Shown here: one piece after another, positions 24,311-36,089 of the stretch | Numbering within the stretch: the first letter of the stretch is position 1 | Layout: the number at the start of each line of letters is the position of its first letter | Program-made: the position numbers and the translations under genes | Notes under the pieces: model-generated | Database searches by the model: none | Seen by the model: only the letters and a program-made list of their open reading frames with translations | What the model was told of the DNA's origin: nothing | Origin: Labeo rohita | Taxonomy: Eukaryota; Chordata; Actinopteri; Cypriniformes; Cyprinidae | Direction of reading: 5' to 3' | Length of the DNA: 64,000 nucleotides | Assembly (NCBI RefSeq): GCF_022985175.1 | Contig: NC_066885.1 | Coordinates: 14,821,560-14,885,559 of the forward strand

Positions 24311-25788
24311 CAGGGTGGAGGTATACTGAGAGAAAAGGTACTTTGACACCAAAATAAAATTGAATGACTCTGATTGTTTGACTTTGTTTATAGATGAGTC
24401 TAAACTGACCTATTTTTGGTTGAATCATGAATCATAGGTCTTGTAATTTTCATTTAAAAAATTAAGGTGATAATTAAAAATAGTTTGTAGATTTCATAAA
24501 AGAAATTGTGGTTCAGTGTTGTATAGAAAATATTAAAAACTTTTCACTAATAAAACCAAGAGATATGTTTTCTGCATTTTTAATAGAAACTTAAGCAGTT
24601 TTGAGGCTTGAGTTGAGGAACTGATTAATTTGAAAAAAAAAATTAAGGAAATAAGGCTACCTATTTATTTTAAGAGAAGTAGCCAAATTATGCAATTTAT
24701 TTTGGCGGTGATTGTTAGTTCTCAGTATGCTTTGCACATGGCTGGATATGGAGAGTAAATATTGAAATTAATGGGTATTTTATGTGTTTTAGAGTAAAAG
24801 GAAACATCTATTAATGTTTAATGTTCAGTTATGTTTAACATTTGAGAGTTTCTGTAATGTTGAAGTTTCTATCATTACCATTGTGCAAAAGAGTGGAGCT
24901 TAAGGTTATGGATAACTGCATATATTACTGTTATGAGGTATGATGATATGTTCAATGAGCAGTAGCTTTGCTAATGCTATGCAGTAACAAGTATTTGTCT
25001 ACTTGAGCTGTCTGGCCATATACAGTCTATTAATTATACAAAATAACTTACTCAAAATCACAGACATTTGAGAATCAACTTAAAATAAATGAGCATCATA
25101 CACTAATAATACAAAATAATTGTGTCATAGATTAAATAATTTAGGAGATTTTACATGATTTATTCAGGTTGATTCCATTTAAAAAAATCAAGCCTTCTTA
25201 AATATATTGTGTGTAATATTGTTACCATAATTTTTTTTAAGTAGATAGCTCATATGATTTTTTTTTCAGTGTGCCAACTGTAGGTGAATAAATAGAGCGA
25301 ACAATTCATATCTAGAATTTTTGTTTCGACTAAAATCACAATATGACTGTTATTTTAAAATATATTATGTGTGTTATATAACAGGGTTCAGGTCTAAATC
25401 TACACAGAAAAAGAAAACAGCACTGATATAAGCTTCTTATCCTGCTAGAATTTAAACTCTAATGTGATCTCATTTTCTCCGGACACTTTTTATCAAGTTA
25501 TGTGTCAGCAAACAATACTTAACTTTTTTTTTTTTTTTTTTTTTTTTTGGTAGAAGGTCTGTTTCTCTGTATGACAGTTTTAGGTTTAGCTAAACAATTC
25601 ATAATTATACAGAACTGTTGCACATATTTTCATTTTCATACATTAATTTTTATAATGTATTGTCAACCATATTTATGATATTCTTAATATTCTCTAGCAT
25701 ATAATATATGAGTGCACACAATCAAGTGCAGTGTTTGAAAGTGTAATTGGGAATATTTCCAAATTATTATGAATCCATTAACCACATT
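24311..25788. other. AT-rich intergenic DNA between IFIT copies 4 and 5
   Basis: No coding exon, transposon terminus or RNA gene was recognised. A T-tract occupies about 25525-25548. The stretch must contain the 3' untranslated region of copy 5, which is transcribed on the minus strand toward lower coordinates. Confidence 0.6.
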
Positions 25789-27654
25789 TTAATCAGGATT
25801 CTCACAATTCCCACTTTTTGTCTTAAGAACATCTAAAATTTTCTTACAGAAAGGACTTTTGCCATTTTTCACAATTTTTTCAAGGAGTTTTATACTGTTT
25901 TCTTTGTAAGTTGTATTAACTGGAATTTCTGCTACTTTTATGTGAAATTCAATTGAGGTTGGATTTCTTAAGTGATGCAGATGGTGGGCATAACTATAGT
26001 AAATGTACTGTTGGGTAGGAGGAGGGAAATCATCTATGTTTGACATGAGCTGCTGGTAAATCTCATCTGCTCTCTCACTATTGTTTGCATAATCGGACAG
26101 TGATGCAAGGGCTACCTTTTCTCTAAGCGAGTCAGGATGATGGCTGAGAAACTCCTCAAAGAATTTAGAAGATTTCTTAGCCAATCTCCTCCTTTCCACG
26201 GTGTCTTCCTTAATCTTGTAAACCTTCCATTTGTAGCAAATTGCCAGGAGTTTCACCACTCTGTTTGAGGTGGGGAACTTTTTTCGAGCTCTCTCTGCCT
26301 CTTGAATAGCTTTATCAACAGAAATGGTTCTGAAATACCTGAGAATAGTACCCAAACACTCCAGGTTTCCAGTTTTAAGAGTTTGCTCTAGTAAACCTTG
26401 CATTTCACTCTCAACGTTTGCTGATTGCACCTCAGAAAGTTTTTCTAAATAAAGAGCATGAAGGAGAAAACTATTTGGTTCCTTCTCATGTGCAGTTTTC
26501 AGCTGCTTTAGAATGTCTGCCTTACGTTCTGGAGGGCACTTTTGATTTGTATGTGCTTTGCTCATGGCTATGGCAAGACCTTTGTGCCATTCCTTCCTTT
26601 CGGGTTCTGCTTTTAAAGCCATCTTTAAGACTTCAATGGCCTGGTGCTTCTTGAACTTGTCGAACTTCACCAGCGTCCAGCCCTTTTCTCCACTGACTTC
26701 AGGATGCAAAGTGCATCCAGGTGGAGCTGGATGCATTCGCTGAAGGTTCTCCACCTCTTCTAGGTATCCTTTGCTCTTATCCATCTCTCCCAAATAGTAG
26801 TAGATCCAAGCCAGGTTAGCTTTGTTGACCTGCAGCCGGACTCCAGCTTCTTCTGTTTCCTGCTCTTGCATCACACTTTCTGCTTTCTGCAGGTATTTCA
26901 GTGCTTCTCTGTTGAAGCCAAGAGCGTGTTGGATGTAGCCCAGCAGGTTGTAATAGTGAAGCAGCCAAGTGCATGTTTGCTGGTCCACATCTTGCAAGCC
27001 TCTCAGTAACACCTTGAGTTCATTTTTACTGCAACTCAGATCCCAAGTGAAGTGGCACTCCAGCTTCTCAAGGTGTTGTTTCAGGCTGGGGTTACAGAAA
27101 CATTTAGAAAAAATATGCTGTGTTTTTCTTTACATACAAATATGTCATATCTAGCAGGCACTGGACAGACAATCAACATTTTTAACAAACTGAAAAAGCT
27201 TTACACGAAAAAGTGTCTTTGCTGCTGACCTTCGATGATGCAATGCAACCATACTAATAGGCAAAAGTTACTTAAACTAACATTTGTGCTTCATGTTTTA
27301 TAGCTGAAAAGTGATCTCCTGCATAAATCTACTTTTCTTTCAGCCTGAGGTGAGTTCATTTCACTTTTGTTGTAAAAGGGCTTTTACATTACAATTGTTT
27401 TATATTAAAAACAAAGAAGTAAGCAATGCCTAGATTTAAAAAGTAACGCAAAAGTAACGTAACACATTACTTTCCATAAAAAGTAACTAATGTAATTAGT
27501 TACTTTTCCAGGGAGTGACGCAAAATTGTAATGCATTACTTTTAAAAGTAACTTTGTCCAGCAGTGCCCATGTACAGTCTAAAAATCAATCTAAATTCCT
27601 AGAATACATCAGATTGTATTTTTGCATATTTAAATTGTAAACAACTTACTCCAT
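25789..27654 (-). CDS. ifit: IFIT copy 5, intact
   Basis: Exon 1 is 27650-27654 (ATGGA, donor GTAAGT); exon 2 is 25789-27085 with the acceptor CAG at 27086-27088. The 433-residue product begins MDLKQHLEKLECHFTWDLS. TPR motifs: LLGYIQHALGFNREALKYLQ, NKANLAWIYYYLGEMDKSKG, LHPEVSGEKGWTLVKFDKFK, AICYKWKVYKI and LASLSDYANNSERADEIYQQ. The 564-bp intron is longer than in copies 2-4 because of an inserted repeat (27190-27567). A GTG at 27012 is an internal valine, not the start. The flank upstream of exon 1 is homologous to those of copies 2 and 3 and holds the best-preserved version of their shared ISRE-like site (27847-27860). Expected role: interferon-induced antiviral RNA binding. Confidence 0.92.
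27190..27567. repeat. AGTAACG-rich repeat inserted in the IFIT copy 5 intron
   Basis: Contains repeated AGTAAC and GTTACT motifs in both orientations (for example AAAGTAACGTAACACATTAC and TAATTAGTTACTTTT) and ends in CTTTGTCCAGCAGTG. The paralogous introns of copies 2 and 3 lack it and continue straight into CCATGTACAGT or CCAAGTACAGT, which marks the right border near 27567. It looks like a non-autonomous DNA element; its left border is unclear. Confidence 0.55.
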
Positions 27655-27846
27655 AGTAATGGTCAGTCGTCCGGTTTGATAGATGTTTCTTCTTGCAGTG
27701 CTGATTTGTTCTTTATATGAGTCATGGAGAGATCATACTGTATTTATAATGATCAAGCTTATGAAACCACCTGCTTATCAACCTGAACAAAGTCATTAAA
27801 CACGTCAGCTCTGGATTCTTCTTTTGGAAATGTGTACTCTGTCTTA

Positions 27847-27860
27847 GGTTTCGTTTCTTC
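27847..27860 (-). promoter_or_regulatory. ISRE-like IRF site upstream of IFIT copy 5
   Basis: GGTTTCGTTTCTTC (minus strand GAAGAAACGAAACC) contains the IRF core AANNGAAA and two GAAA half-sites, but one base closer than the strict ISRE. It is 193 bp upstream of the ATG. Copies 2 and 3 carry decayed versions at the same relative place. Confidence 0.45.
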
Positions 27861-27924
27861 GATAGAGTGCAGTTTACTAGTAGTGACAGTGATAAATTCT
27901 AGAGCCTGCCTTCTTCCTCAAACA

Positions 27925-28740
27925 TTAAAGGGGTCATCGGATGCCCATTTTCCACAAGTTGATATGATTCTTTAGGGTCTTAATGAAAAGTCTATAATAT
28001 ACTTTGGTTAAAAATTATCAATGGTAGTGTAAAACAACACCCTTTTTACCTTGCCAAAATCAGCTCTGCAAAAATCATCCCATTCTGGTTGAGGCTGCTT
28101 TAAATGTAAATGAGCTCGCCCCGCCCCTCTCTTCTCTCTGTGGAGTGACGAGCCTGTTTACTTTAGCTGCGTTTAGCCGCTAAACTTGCTAACTAGCACA
28201 TTATTAGGAAAGGCGATCGCAAAGATTCATTTAAAAAAAAAAACCTTATACTCACTTCTGCTGTAAGTGAAGCTGGATCACGAATGATTTGCACGAATAT
28301 AGATGGATTTATGTAGATCAGGAAGCGCATTCCCTTCACAAACAAACGTAATCAACTGCATCTTCACCAGCTTAGTTGTCGGGAGGAAATGATGACCACT
28401 ACGTTCATTATTACATCCAGCAACACAACACCTCAGTCGCTCAATTCTTATCCAACTTACATCCCTGCTCCGGCATCAAAACATGGAGGTTGGACAACTG
28501 ATCTTAGGTAAGATGCTAATGTCAATCAGCTATCATGGGAGCCTCTGTGGGTGTGACGCAACAACGACAGGCATCTGAGAATGGCTTGATTTGAAAAAGG
28601 GGATATTATTTTTACAGATTAATTAAAAGCCATTGCTCGGATTTTTATCATTATAGGGTAAATGTGTACATACACTGCCAACACACATTAAGGTTAAAAC
28701 AGCATGTAAAAGTGAACTTTGCATCCAATGACCCCTTTAA
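27925..28740. mobile_element. 808-bp MITE flanked by TTAA (second copy)
   Basis: Element 27929-28736 between TTAA at 27925-27928 and 28737-28740. The ends AGGGGTCATCGGATGCC and GGATGACCCCT-type inverse (CATCCAATGACCCCT) match the copy at 13546-14391. The flanks join into sequence homologous to the empty site near 20941-20965, upstream of IFIT copy 3. No open frame is conserved between the two copies, so it is non-autonomous. Confidence 0.75.
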
Positions 28741-29854
28741 CTTATAAGGTGGAGGTTTTACTGCACAATATGTGCTTGATTAACTGTTCTTTATATTCTG
28801 TTGTCCAAATGATATTTATAACATGATGTAGGCAAGCCTACATGGCTGACTGTTCAAAAGGTTGAAACGACTTGCATTTTTACCCTAATATTTGAAAAAA
28901 AAATTGGTAATGCTTTGGTAACAATAAGCAATGTATGTGTTACAGTATTTTTGTTAATCTTAGCTGTTACGCACAGCTGTTAATTTTTAGTTACTTTTAT
29001 CTTAGTTCTATTAAATAATATTAACATGCAATGTTTGATTGTAATAATGTATTAAGAAATATTGACGTTAACATTAACTAAGATAAATAAATGCTTTAAA
29101 AGTTAAAAAATCCTTGGCTTCACTCTCATTATGAGCCACTATTTACAAAGTCAAACTCACATTTTTATCATCATATCCATCTGATTTTGCTGTTATAGAT
29201 CTCTCTACATTCAGTGGATTCACTGTGTATTTAAAGTCAGTCAACTCTTTTCCATAATAACAGAAACAGGAAATAAAGTCTCAAGCAATAAACAGATTTA
29301 TTGAGTTCCATACCAGAAGTGATTTATAACAGATGATGGGATGGAAAACTTCTGCATTTTCAAAGTATGTCATGTGCTTGGATAGAGATAACTCCTTATC
29401 AACTGATACAGTTATTCTTGCAATTAGACATACAGGAAAACTATTTATAACTAGTAATTCATAGTGCTATTACATGTCTTAAATACAGTATAAAGTGTAA
29501 TGGGACACTGATAATTTGTCATTGCCGTTGCTAATGTAAAGCCACAAAATTAATGTTAATTTGGTTATCTATCATGCAAAAATACTTATACAAAAATTAT
29601 ATATATATATATATTTACCACCTTAAGGTGCTGTCACATTAGCAGAATTATGGGAAAAATTTCTCTGCCAAAAAAAGGTTAATTGTCTACAGTAATTTTA
29701 AAACCAAGCAGCTTTCTCTTGGTCAGTGTGGTGATTCCTCATGATCAACTTAAACCTATTGTCAATACTTTCAGACACGTGCTTTTCTGGTGAAAAATCA
29801 CACTTTCACACTTATTCATGTTGCATGAATAAAGTGTATTAAAGAGAATAATAT
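28741..29854. other. intergenic DNA between IFIT copies 5 and 6
   Basis: No gene was seen. Parts match the intergenic regions downstream of copies 2 and 3 (for example AGCAATAAACAGATTTATTG against AGCAATAAAGATTTATTATA), supporting a duplication unit made of a gene plus its flank. A short AT microsatellite is at about 29599-29613. Confidence 0.55.
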
Positions 29855-31162
29855 TTACTCATTCTTCACAATTCTCTTTAAAAATTGAGAAATCTCCTTA
29901 CAGTGAATGCTATGCCTCACAGTTTTTTCAAGAATCATTATGCTTTTCTGTTTGTCTTCTGAATTGTTTTGGATTTCTGCTGCTTTCGTGTGAAAGTTGA
30001 TTGATTTGTCTCTGGACTGTTGAGTGTGATATAAATGGTACGCATAACTATAGTAGAGTAACTGTTGTGTATGAGGAGGGAGATCATCTTTCTCAGACAG
30101 GAGCTGCTGGTAAATCTTACTCACTCTCACAGGGTTGTTTGCATAATGGTAAAGTGTTGCATAAGTTAACCGTCCTCTGACACAGTCTGGATATTCTTTG
30201 ACAACCTTCTCAAACAGCTCAGTGCATGTTTCAATCAACTTCTGCCTTTCCTGGCTGTCTTTCTTCATACCGAACACTTTCCCTCTGTATAAATTTGACA
30301 GGATTCTCAGAACTTTAGTGGAAGTGGGGAACTTTTCCCGAACCTTTTGTCCCTCTTGAATCGCTCTCTCAATGGAAATGCTCCTAAAACATTCAAGAAT
30401 ATAACCTAAACCCTCCAATTTTCCTGTATTAATTGATTTCTCTACTAAACTTTGTATCTCCTCATCATTTTTTTTTGCCTTCACTTCAGACTTTTTTAGT
30501 ATATAGAGGGATTGAAGGAACAAATCATTTGGGTCCATCTCTGCTGCGGTTTTCACCTGCTGTAGTATTTCAGAATCCAGCTGAGTGAATTCAGACATTA
30601 TATAAGCTCTGTTCATGGCTACGGCAAGGCCTTTGTGCCATTCCTTCCTTTCTGGCTCTGCTTTTAAAGCCATCTTAAAATAATCAATCGCCTGATGCTT
30701 CTTGGACATGTTGAACTTCACCAGCGTCCAGCCCTTTTTTCCACTGACTTCAGGATGTAAAGCACATCCAGGTGGAGCAGGATGCATTTGTTGAAGCCTT
30801 TTCACCTCTTCTAGGTATCCTTTGCTCTTATCCATGTCTCCCATACAGAAGTAGACCCAAGCCATGTTAGCTTTGTTGACCTGCAGCCGGACTCCAGTTT
30901 CTTCTGTTCCCTGCTCCTACATCAAACTTTCTGCTTTCTGCAGGTGTTTCAGCACTTCTGTGTTGAAGCCGAGAGTCTGTTGGATGTAGCCCAGCAGGTT
31001 GTTATAGTGAACCAGCCAAGTGCATCTTTCCTGGTCCACATCTTGCATGCTCCTCCGCATCCCCTGGAGCTCATTTTGATATTGTCTCAGATCCCAGGTG
31101 AAGTGGCACTCCAGCTTCTTAAGGTTGCATCCAGCTATTTTTAGCTGTACAAAACAGCTCAT
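29855..31162 (-). pseudogene. IFIT copy 6, pseudogene
   Basis: Near-duplicate of IFIT copy 4 along its length, including RILSNLYRGKVFGMKKDSQE and YATLYHYANNPVR. An in-frame TAG at 30917-30919 replaces the CAG (Q) of copy 4 between KAESLM and EQGTEE, separating an N-terminal frame (30917-31162) from the remaining 336-codon frame (29855-30865, from the first ATG after the stop). One codon is lost in SEFTQLDSE (copy 4: SEFTPELDSE). The large-exon acceptor that gives the correct phase is missing, and no ATGGA exon with a donor was found upstream up to 31.6 kb. The upstream ISRE is decayed. The simplest reading is a recent non-functional duplicate. Initiation at the Met after the stop would give an IFIT lacking TPR1. 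Confidence 0.88.
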
Positions 31163-31644
31163 TGTGCTGCTTGATATTGCAAATTGGTGTGTCTTACCAT
31201 ATTATTTTAATGTATTATCTTAATTATGAGCACATTGGTTTGTAGTGCAAACAGTTTTACCGTTTACTGCACATTTTTATTTCTCTATAGCAGATAATAA
31301 ACCGGAACTATCACCCATTACTTCCACGTTGAGGAAAAAAGTGGATAAGTTTCTGTTCTTGGTAAGGTTTTGTTTTCATGCAAATAAACATGCACAATGT
31401 CCACAGAACATTTCAGGATAATTACATGCAATTTAGTGACAATATATAGCATAAAGCTATTTATGACATGCACTGTTATCATTATAGATACAGTGCCATT
31501 GACTAATATTGGCACCGCTGGTAAATATGAGTAAAGGCGGCTGTAAAAATAAATCTCCATCATTTATCCTTTTAATCTTTCATTCAAAAATATTTCTGAA
31601 GTATATTCCCTTTTATATTTACATGTTTTTAGCACACTTATGCT

Positions 31645-31950
31645 ATATGTGACCCTGGACCACAAAATCAGTCTTAAGTAGCAACAGCCAACAATACATT
31701 GTGTAGGTCAAAATTAACAAGATTTTTCTTTTATGCCAAAAATCATTAGGATATCAAGTAAAGATTATGTTCCAAGAAGATATTTTGTAAATATCCTACT
31801 GTGAATATATCAAAACTTGTAATATGCATGGCTAAGAACTTCATTTGAACAAATTTAAAGGCGATTTAACAAATCATACGTCAATGGAAAGGAAATTCAA
31901 AAAAATTGACCCTTATGACTGGTTTTGTGGTCAAGGGTCACATATGTATA
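31645..31950 (+). repeat. GTGACCCTGGACC element
   Basis: Starts TATGTGACCCTGGACCACAA and ends GACTGGTTTTGTGGTCAAGG followed by GTCACATATG. This is the most complete short copy of the family seen also at 500-868, 1261-2203 and 9958-10285. It separates two halves of a duplicated flank (31440-31640 and 31960-32330) that are contiguous upstream of IFIT copy 4. Confidence 0.72.
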
Positions 31951-31959
31951 AACACTATT

Positions 31960-32330
31960 GAGATAAGCTTATCAGAAAGCTGATATAATACTACAGTTGT
32001 AAAATGATTTCACACTAAATGATGGACTAATTAGGAGAATTTGAAGCAGTTTGGTTGAGTTTGAGCCACTGTGGCTTTGCCACATTTAAAGGCCTGACCA
32101 CATTTGTTACAAAATTATTTTATTTTGTAAAGCAAATGTCTTCAGCAAACAGGGCTGCAATTATTTGATACATAATCTTTCATCCTTTCAAGTGAAGTGA
32201 CCCAGCATTTACAGATGGCATTGTAAACAATTCATTCTGAAAACATACCTATGGTGAACAGGATAACCACATAGCAAGTCATTAAAAATAACTTTAAATT
32301 ATTAAAGTCAGAATGGAGGTATACTATCCG
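31960..32330. repeat. locus repeat (third copy)
   Basis: Homologous to 23510-23910, 23950-24310 and 51230-51480; shares TATCAGAAAGCTGATATAAT, GGGCTGCAATTATTTGATAC and ACATACCTATGGTGAACAGG. It lies just beyond the 3' end of the proximal fas copy. Confidence 0.65.
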
Positions 32331-32576
32331 GACAGTTCTATCAAACCTCTGCAAGCATAAATAATAGTCTTTAATAAATTCATCAATTTGCACTGGCTAC
32401 CAATAGCTTACTTCTTACTACTTACTTACTAATATCTACTTTTTTCTTTTTATTTATTAAAAACAAAACCGCCAAATAAAAAAAACACTTAACCCTTAAC
32501 ACTACTGTACTCTCTACTTTTTTATTTACTTATTATGAAAAAAATAAAACATATGTGTACTGTGTTAGACTAAAAA

Positions 32577-35500
32577 TCATTCAGTCTGAGCTTCTTTCTC
32601 AACAATTTTCTGAATCTCATCTGCTGTTATTTTTTCCTTTATTGAGAAAGAGTTTTGATGAGTGTTGGGTAGGCCTTGATTCTGGGACCAAGTTTGCAGA
32701 AGTCTGAAGGTTCGTTCTATCGTATCATTTTGGTGGTTAGGTTCATGTTCCTCAATATCAGTTTTACTCACGCCACTGCGCTGGGCAACACATTTCATCA
32801 TTTTTCAGCCCAGAACATCAGCAGATAGGTGAGGGTTCAGGTTTAAATCTACACAAAAAAAGAAGACAGCACAGATGTAAGCTTTTCCTGCTGGTATTTA
32901 AACTGTGATCTGATGTCTTTATTTTCTCCAGAAACTTTCCATAGGGAACAAAATAAGGTATGCATTTATTTTAAGGGTAATTTCAAATAGTGTATTTACC
33001 AACAAAAACTGTGCAAAGAGGTGCTAATATTACATATTACATTATTGGTAATTGATTATTGGCAAGCAAATCCATAAGTCACTGAAGTTTTAAAATGTAA
33101 ACAAAAAAATAACATGCAGTTCCACTGTAACACCACAAGAGTGCAATGAAAGCTTAGAACAAGAGACATTACCTTAGGGTCCACTGCAACTCCACTTTAT
33201 CTGCCAAAACAAAACATGCGTATTCTCTGTAGACAGCTGACCACCACACAAGCCACAACTATGGGTGGGACCAAAACAGCTGCAATGGTCTCTGAAATAT
33301 GTAATCAAATTAGTCAATTACCTATAATGTACTTTGCATTTATACCGCATAAGCTTTAGAGGATCTTATGTCAGTTATTGCTTACACTGTGTGTATACTA
33401 AAGTGCTCTTGGGACACAGGAATTTTTACATGTACTGAAATCAGTGATAAAGCAGCTCTTGCCTATGCTTAGGGGTTGTGGACTCTTGCACACGGTGTTG
33501 GTGTTTGCTGTGCATATTTGATTCACTCCATATTTCTCACACCTTTTGGGTACAAAATAGGCAAACAGAAAGAAAAGACAGAATAATAAATTGAAAGCCA
33601 GTACATAATACAGGGCCCTACACTTACTTTTCTTTGCAGAAGCATTTAAAAAATTTCAGAGCACAGTCAAAATTTCAAGAACATCTTCTAATCAATAATT
33701 TAAAAATCTGATCAAAATTAGCCTTCCCGTTATGAAGTGATATTTGACTCCTTAAAGTGATTTACAAGGGGATTTTGTTTTTACCTTTGTAATGGCATTT
33801 TTCTAACTTTACTGCTACTAACTTTTTCTAACTTTATTACTACTACTATTACAGAGGTGGCACAGAAGAACACAATAGTGGCTTGCAGGTGTATTTTCAT
33901 AAGGCTCAGAGGTGGCATGAGTGCAATCAAATTCATAAATTCATGCTGAGATTAATGTTTTAAATATAAAATTTTGAATATAGAAATATTTAATTATTTA
34001 AATAACAGTAAAGATACTTTAAAAATGAACTAAAGTAAACTACCAGTAGATGGCAGCAAATCACAGATGGAATTTACTGAATCATTCATCCATTTGATTC
34101 GTTTGAACAGCTATATATTTCAGGAATAAAGCAAGTCAAATAAAGCAACTGTCTTTATGAATGGGTAATTGAATCATTGACTCACTAGATTCATTTAAAA
34201 AAGCAGATAGTCTAACAAAAATCTTTTGTCTTAGTCTAACAAAAAACAATGGCTGTTCTGAATGTGCAAAAACACTGAAAAGTACATTCATTTATAAATG
34301 AAACACCGCTGTGTTTGAATGGAGATATGCAGCGGCTCAGTTGTGACTTGTTAAACACTTTTTGAGGTAGAAATAGAGCAAAATCAGGCAACAGTATTAT
34401 AGTCAGACAATGTACGTAACTTAATATTAATTTCTTGTTTATTTAATTGTTGTATTAAATCAATATCTCATTTACAAACTCCCTTAAAAATCATTTAAAG
34501 CTGTCACTCATCTTCGTTCATCACGATCTCAGCGCAAACACAAATATGCTGATCAGTCAGTCACACTGGTGCTCTTAAATATTTTTTCACAGTCACACAA
34601 AGAAGTTTTAAGGCTGAAATGGTAAAACCCTGTAATATTCTAAAATAGTATTAAAAAAAAACTAAATTTTAGATCTTTAAGGAGCTGTTAGCAAACCCCT
34701 TTTTAAATCATGTCAGCAGAAACACTCCATGAAAAAAAACATTGCAAATATTTAGGCCATCTGTACCAGTGTTACAGTTATGTAAAGCACACGCATTGCT
34801 GTTGGTTTTTCTATTTTGTCTTTTTGAGAGAGAGAAAAAAAAAGCTAAAGACAACTTACGTGAAGATAATTTCAGTGTCTCCCCCAAACTAAGTCTGTCT
34901 AAGTCTGTCTGTTCTAACTTTCTAAACACACAGAAATCTGTCATTCCTTCTTAGAAAGAAAAGGGCCTTTGGTTGACTACATACGTGTCACAGGGGAAAC
35001 AGGCCTTGCAGTCCTCACCCTTGTTACAGTAATGATTCTCTTTGCACCTGCAGACACTGTTGGAATACAGTGAACATCTGCTCCTTATCTCCATGTTTGC
35101 TATTGGAAGAAAAAAAAAACAGAAATAAGACTTTTAAAATTTGTTTTACCTACTGGGCTTCAAGAAGCACCATTCCCCTTATGAAATCTCTGGCATTAGT
35201 GACTTTTTGATTAATATTTTTAAAATAAGAATCTACCCTTTACTGCCCATTTAATGTTTATTGGATAGTCTAACAAAAACATGGCTGTTCTGAATGCACA
35301 AAAACACTGATTTGCAGAAAAATCACTATTTAACTCTCAAAACTAACAAGGTTCAAATGTTAAGACCTACAACTGGAATCACAGATTTTACAAGGCTGGC
35401 ATTTGTGATCACTGTTTGGGTGATCCATATAGGTGCCATCTTCACACCTTTCACAATTAGTTTCATTTTTGTCTGTGCAGTCACTTAAGACCCGGTAACC

Positions 35501-35908
35501 TGTAACACACAAATACACACATTTGTATATAAGCATCAGAACATCCTTTGGTTCCTTTTAAACTAAGACATGGTTACAACTGAATGGTTGTCTGAAATAC
35601 TTGATTCTGATTGGTCACTGAGCACTCAAAAATCTACTGAGTGCTGAACGATTTATTTCTCCATTTACCCAACGTACTGACGTTACTTTCATATCTCCAA
35701 TCACTGGCAGTAATATAGCCTATAATTGTAATTGTAATAAGAAACTAAGTCCACCTCTAACAATATATACTGTGTATGTGTGTATATAGTAGATATTACC
35801 TTTCATACAAAGGCAGCAAGTTTTCCTCTCATGCTGGTAAGTCCCAAACTCACAGGCGCTGCGTCTCGTGCGCCGGAGCCTGCCTTCTGTCAGTCCTACA
35901 GTCAACAG
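32577..35908 (-). pseudogene. fas: fas-like death receptor, proximal copy, pseudogene
   Basis: Exons homologous to the distal fas copy: exon 2 at 35800-35908, exon 3 at 35371-35499, exon 4 at 34985-35099, exon 5 at about 33466-33542, transmembrane exon at 33173-33291, and death-domain exon at 32577-32848. Exons 2-4 (CRD cysteines, e.g. YRVLSDCTDKNET and RCSLYSNSVCRCKEN) are intact with good splice sites. Later exons are broken: exon 5 has lost its donor, the membrane exon has Pro-Pro in the helix (VLVPPIVV) and an in-frame TAA at 33197-33199, the short linker exon is deleted, and the death domain has TGA (32805-32807) where the distal copy has the Trp codon. Exon 1 was not found; a 7.2-kb insertion begins 150 bp upstream of exon 2. 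A truncated soluble decoy from exons 2-4 cannot be excluded, but no start exon is visible. Confidence 0.88.
34010..34440. repeat. hAT-derived fragment in the fas pseudogene intron
   Basis: Contains CCAGTAGATGGCAGCAAATC and AATAGAGCAAAATCAGGCAA, matching the interior of the hAT-like element at 17845-18679. It lies in the enlarged intron between exons 5 and 4 of the proximal fas copy; the distal copy lacks it at this place. Confidence 0.55.
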
Positions 35909-36089
35909 CTGAAACACGGATTTTTTTTTTTTTTTTTTTTTTTTTTAGGCATGTTTTGTCAAGAGATGGGTAAATCACGTGATGAGCATACATCGCTTAA
36001 GAATAAGAAATAGAAAGTTTAGAAATTTGACATTCACACTTCATTCGGTATGTTCATACCCAACAAACACAGTTAAAGACAGTGATGAT

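Noticed and set aside
31551..31563. CTCCAT at 31554 as a possible ATGGA exon for IFIT copy 6
   Set aside because: ATGGAG is followed by ATTT on the minus strand, not by a GTRAGT donor, so it cannot act as the conserved first exon.
34710..34954. Overlapping small frames on both strands near a fas pseudogene intron
   Set aside because: The region aligns with intron sequence of the distal fas copy (54200-54420), so it is intronic.
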